DNA from: Raphanus sativus
Lineage: Eukaryota; Streptophyta; Magnoliopsida; Brassicales; Brassicaceae
Reading direction: 5' to 3'
NCBI RefSeq assembly: GCF_000801105.2
Contig: NC_079516.1
Coordinates: 47,596,908-47,660,907 of the forward strand
DNA length: 64,000 bases
A program made the position numbers and the translations under genes. Positions within the stretch are counted from its first letter, which is position 1. Every line of letters begins with the position of its first letter. Under the pieces are notes generated by a model, which saw nothing but the letters and a program-made list of their open reading frames with translations, was not told the DNA's origin and made no database searches. Shown in pieces: positions 60,113 to 64,000 of this stretch.

Positions 60113-60388
60113 TTATATAATTATTACATCAGTTAACTTCACTACGAACCATTACGCTAAAACTTCTATAAACTAATAAATTTCGCCGGTTCCAGTTTGG
60201 ACTGGTTCAAAATTTGACAAAAATCGATAAAATAATAAGATAATAATTTTTAAAAACAAATTGTGTAAATATGATCTTATTAAAATTATAAATTAATAAT
60301 TTATGTATAAATATTTTGTATAAGTAAGAACCTATTATTATATTGTTTATTTTATATTCAAATTATTTTTATATTTTCTTAACATTTA
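60113..60388. other. Intergenic
   Basis: AT-rich DNA between the Helitron and the LINE copy. Nothing seen. Confidence 0.4.
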
Positions 60389-60402
60389 ATATATTTTGAT
60401 GA

Positions 60403-61653
60403 TAACAAGCAATCTAGGATCATGGATGTGGAAGAAATTGCTACACCTTCGACCCTTGGCAATGCAATTATCTAAAGTGGAGATAAGAAATGGAGCTAGC
60501 TCGTCTTTTTGGTTTGACAAATGGTCTCACTTGGGTAGATTGATTGATTTAACAGGAGAGAGATGCACTATGGATCTTGGCATCCCTATTCACACTACGG
60601 TTGAGGGGGCTATCCAAATGTATAGAGCAAGGAGGCATAGAGTTAACACCTTAAGGATGATTGAGCGAGAAATTCTGGAGGTGAGAAGCAGAGGTCTGTC
60701 GGATGAGGAAGATATTTATCTTTGGAAACGGGATAATGGAGACTATAAAGAGGATTTCAGAACTTCGCAAACTTGGAATCTGATTCGGGATCGTTCTCCA
60801 AAGGTTTTATGGGCTAAGGGAATTTGGCTATCTGAAGCTACTCCGAAATTTGCTTTCATTACTTGGTTGGCGATGCACAACAGGTTAGCTACAGGAGATA
60901 GGATTCTTCTATGGAATTCTCAAGCTGTATCGACTTGTTGGCTGTGTAAAACAACAATGGAGACGAGGGATCATATCTTTTTTGACTGCAGTTATTCTAA
61001 AGAAGTGTGGTATGGTGTAGTGAAGAATATGGCAGGTTCAAGGAGAGTTCATCAATGGACTGATGCAGTTCAGGTGGTGATTAAGGGGCTGCAAAACAGA
61101 GATTTATCAATCCTGTTCAGATATTGCTTTCAAGCTGTGATATATGCACTTTGGCACGAGCGGAATGTGAGGAGTGTGGGAGATCCTTCTGTTCCTGTTT
61201 CGTGTCTAGTGAATCGCCTTGATAAGCAAATCAGAAATAGGATTACTACTCTTAGAAGGAAGGGGAAGAAATATGAGAAGACTATGGAAGTGTGGTTTGG
61301 AAGAAGTTGAGTTTCATTTTGGTTTCTTTCTAAAAAATTATGTCCCCTAGCTATGAATTTTTCCACTCTTTTTCCCACATTAGAGTTTTGTCCCAATTGG
61401 GTTTTCTCTAATGGGGGTTTTAATGAGGGAAATTTCATAGCATTTCCAAATTTTGACTTGTTCCATATGGTCAAATTTGAGGGGGATCTTAGTTTTTTCT
61501 TTGATATGTTGCTCTTATGAAAGTTTTAGCTTCTTGTTTTTTTTCTTTTGAGTCTTTTGTTTCCTTTAGATTCATCTCTTGTTGCACTTGTTGTAAAAAT
61601 GTTTTTTTTTTGTTTGAATAAAATTTAACATTCTTTTAAAAATATATATATAT
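60403..61653 (+). mobile_element. 5'-truncated LINE with reverse-transcriptase zinc-binding tail
   Basis: Flanked by an exact 14-bp target duplication, ATATATTTTGATGA (60389-60402 and 61654-61667). The body has an open frame to the stop at 61308-61310, encoding the C-terminus of LINE ORF2. It starts in the segment SWMWKKLLHLRPLA, continues through VEIRNGASSSFWFDKWSHLG and reaches the zf-RVT domain (TPKFAFITWLAMHNRLATGD, CWLCKTTMETRDHIFFDC). The apparent ATG at 60399 lies in the duplicated target and is fortuitous. The endonuclease and polymerase domains were lost by 5' truncation. About 340 bp of 3' UTR ends in AAUAAA-like and AT-rich sequence. The frame has no internal stop, so the insertion is fairly young. 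Confidence 0.93.
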
Positions 61654-61667
61654 ATATATTTTGATGA

Positions 61668-62955
61668 AATTTAGTAACATTCTATCTAAGACCACGCTTA
61701 AGTTCTTTGCAACATATATTATATACACCAAATAATATAATAAAATTAATATAAATATCAAATTTCAAAAAAAATAACAATGAATGTCTATACACTAAAA
61801 TCAAATATTTTTTATCTTAGAATAAATATATCTTAAAATAAGAAATCTAAATAAAAAACTATCGTAAATAAATATCTCTATAAATTAATAAAATTTCAAA
61901 GTTCTAACATTATTAATTTATAGAGGTTCTACAGTATATTGTTGTATAAAAATCTATGTTAAACTATTCTACTTATATCTTGTTAGAGATTGTTTTTATA
62001 AAAGCATCTAAAAAAACTCTATTTTGAAGTTACAAAACTTCATATTTGAAGTTTAAAGGTAGTCTTCTCCAAAAGTAAAACTTCAAACTTAACTTCAAAA
62101 ATATTTATATTTTATACTATAGTCCTTATATTTTGTGATACTTAATTTAAGTTTATAAAACTTTATAAATAAATAGCACATATACTAAAATATTATAGCA
62201 ATATTAATTAATAAAATGTTACACTAAAATATAAATTTTACATAGAAATACATAATTAAATGTTAAATTAAAAATAAAATACCACATTATTCTACAATTT
62301 TTTTTAATACTCACATATATGATCAATTGGTGCATTTGTTAAGTTTCTTTTGTAATATTTTTTTTTATCTAAATCTAGTTTTGAAAAAAAAAACTTATTT
62401 TAAAGTTTTAAATTTATGTGTAAAATTTAAAATTATTAAAGAAAATTTGAAATATTTATGAGTTATAAAAAAGATAAAATATTTAAGAATTATAAATGTA
62501 ATATGTAATTGTAAATACCAAAATGCAAATAAAATATGAAACTTCAAATTTGAAGTTTTGAGTAATGACACTCTATATTTAAAGATTCACTATTCAAAAC
62601 TTTAAATTTGAAATTTTTAGAATAAAAACTTTTATAAAATGTATTTTGGAGATGTTCAAAGTTTTTCTCTGCTGACCTGCAAAGCGACAAATCGTACATT
62701 CTAAATTTTGAATCTTATATCAAATGCAAGAACATTAATGAAACAGTTGGTTGACAATTGGATTAATAACCCTTCCACTAATGGACAGTGTTTAGTCCCA
62801 AAATTATATAACAGAGTTTCAATACAAAATATAACATCTTACACTATCAAAGTGTTGACGAAGATATGGAAAGATGTTATGTACGACAACATTGTAGTAG
62901 ATAAGTCGAGCATAAATACAGTTGAAGGGATTTGGGGCCATTGACAGTGAGAGAA
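61668..62955. other. AT-rich spacer with possible MITE
   Basis: Between about 61990 and 62665 the ends are loosely inverted: TTTTATAAAAGCATCTAAAA on the left and, in reverse complement, TTTTATAAAAGTTTTTATTC on the right. Internal TTCAAATTTGAAGTTT palindromes support an old MITE. A 78-codon frame at 62708-62944 has no recognisable motif and is not accepted as a gene. Confidence 0.3.
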
Positions 62956-62966
62956 CAGTGTTTGTG

Positions 62967-63324
62967 ATTTTTTTTTTTTGTCTGTCCAATGTACTAAGAT
63001 CAAGTAGGGTCTAGACGAGCTGATTCTCCGGGGAGCATTTCCGTCTGTCCGAGTCTGATCTATATGGGAAAATATGTATCATTTCATCCTAACTTCTTTT
63101 GCCAAAGCATCCGCACGACCATTCCTACTTCGAGAAATGTGACTAAGGGTCACATCCTCAAAGTTATCCTGTAGTCGGTAGGACATGTCGATCTCCGTTG
63201 CAAAGGTTGGCCATTCTTCCGGATTTGTGGTCATGTCCACTAAGTTCGAACAGTCTGTTTCGAACCGTATCGATGTGAACCTTCTCTCTCATACATGAGA
63301 TCGCCCAGAATAGACCGTCCATCT
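62967..63324 (-). mobile_element. Severely 5'-truncated LINE: RNase H-like end and poly(A)
   Basis: An 11-bp duplication, CAGTGTTTGTG, flanks it at 62956-62966 and 63325-63335. Poly-T after 62967 is the minus-strand poly(A) tail. On the minus strand, 63267-63079 reads RFETDCSNLVDMTTNPEEWP and on to LSHISRSRNGRADALAKEVR and stop. This is the C-terminal part of the RNase H-like (RVT_3) domain of plant LINEs. A frameshift near 63270 separates it from an upstream EMDGLFWAISCMRE. Family differs from the copy at 60403-61653, which ends after zf-RVT. Confidence 0.88.
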
Positions 63325-63335
63325 CAGTGTTTGTG

Positions 63336-64000
63336 GTTTATGGGCCTCACTTGTTATTATTTGTTATTTATTACAATAGGACTCCATACCGGTTAGGTTT
63401 CATATTTATTTGAGACAAATAAATAAATAAAACGATCAACGTCCAAGAGAAAAATATTCAAATGTACATTAAATTATTAATATTAAATCGGAAATAATAA
63501 TGATCTACTCTCATGCTGTATTTATCAACAACCCACTATCTTGCACAGAAATTTCATTATATATATCCAAACTTTTGGTCAGCGATATGAACGTAATAAA
63601 AATGCTATCGGTGGAAATGGAAACCCAGTGAGTACAGATCTCATCGTCGGCCAAAAGAAAACAATGATTTTAACTCATTTTTGTTTTCTTTCGCAGGCTG
63701 TTACTTCATAACTAAATTAATACTATATAAAAATAACACTTTTTCTAATCAAATTTAAAATTTGTAAACCAAAATACTAGGATCATCTTTGCTTATGAGT
63801 TTCTTTAGTTTCTAAGCACTATTATATTACTATTTAAAATAACTTAATGTTTAAAAACAAATTACGTACTCAAATAAAAACAGGTGTTATATCTGTTTCT
63901 CATTATTTTAAATGTTTTTCCTCATTTATTTAATTTTCATTTTTTGGGTAGTGAAAAAAAATCTTCGAAGAGCTCATATTATTGTCCTACTAAATTCTCC
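63336..64000. other. Intergenic, right window end
   Basis: AT-rich DNA without a supportable gene or element. Confidence 0.4.

Noticed and set aside
62708..62944. 78-codon frame as a gene
   Set aside because: No recognisable domain, no splice context, AT-rich codons, and adjacent to transposon debris.

Overview
This is plant nuclear DNA. The genes have spliced exons with GT-AG introns, intergenic DNA is strongly AT-rich, and the transposons are of plant type. The recognised proteins, in order, are uclacyanin (UCC1), a TraB-domain protein, a ubiquitin-like protein, the HD-Zip IV factor HDG3, two clade-3 glutamate receptor-like channels, an AXR1-like protein and an RNase H-fold/HRDC exonuclease relic. 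From memory this matches Arabidopsis thaliana chromosome 2 around At2g32300-At2g32415. The window is therefore most likely from another Brassicaceae species, possibly a Brassica relative, with intergenic DNA enlarged by transposons. The species cannot be fixed from sequence alone.

Layout: 1-237 is the 5' part of an F-box gene cut by the window edge (- strand). 996-1945 is UCC1 (-). 2.5-17.5 kb is a large repeat block: about 12.4 kb of higher-order tandem repeat between two divergent direct repeats. It ends at 16961 in a Helitron-type terminus and contains a 706-bp hAT-like insertion. 18.3-19.1 kb is a four-exon gene for an unrecognised 172-aa protein, preceded by a 45-codon upstream ORF. 21.0-22.7 kb is the TraB-family gene and 24.4-25.3 kb a protein with three ubiquitin-like modules. 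25.3-34.8 kb is gene-poor and holds a 903-bp retroposon, a reverse-oriented Helitron end, a 228-bp tandem duplication and hAT-like remnants. 37.7-41.2 kb is HDG3 (+). 42.8-46.2 and 47.1-50.7 kb are GLR3.5-like and GLR3.7-like genes in tandem (-). A GC-rich hAT-like element follows. 52.9-56.0 kb is the AXR1-like gene (+). 56.6-58.5 kb is a frameshifted, 5'-truncated exonuclease pseudogene (-). The right end has a short Helitron and two 5'-truncated LINE copies.

The genes are independent nuclear genes, not an operon. Functional links are limited to the two tandemly duplicated glutamate-receptor channels. The others act in cell-wall copper proteins, organelle membrane, epidermal/endosperm transcription and RUB/NEDD8 activation. 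Much of the non-genic sequence can be assigned because insertions carry visible target-site duplications. No new enzymatic or defence system was seen. The most unusual items are the repeat block with a Helitron end, the upstream ORF with its unidentified gene, and the decayed exonuclease gene. Gene names rest on recalled homologues, not on a search. Exon borders were placed by eye from splice motifs and reading-frame continuity.
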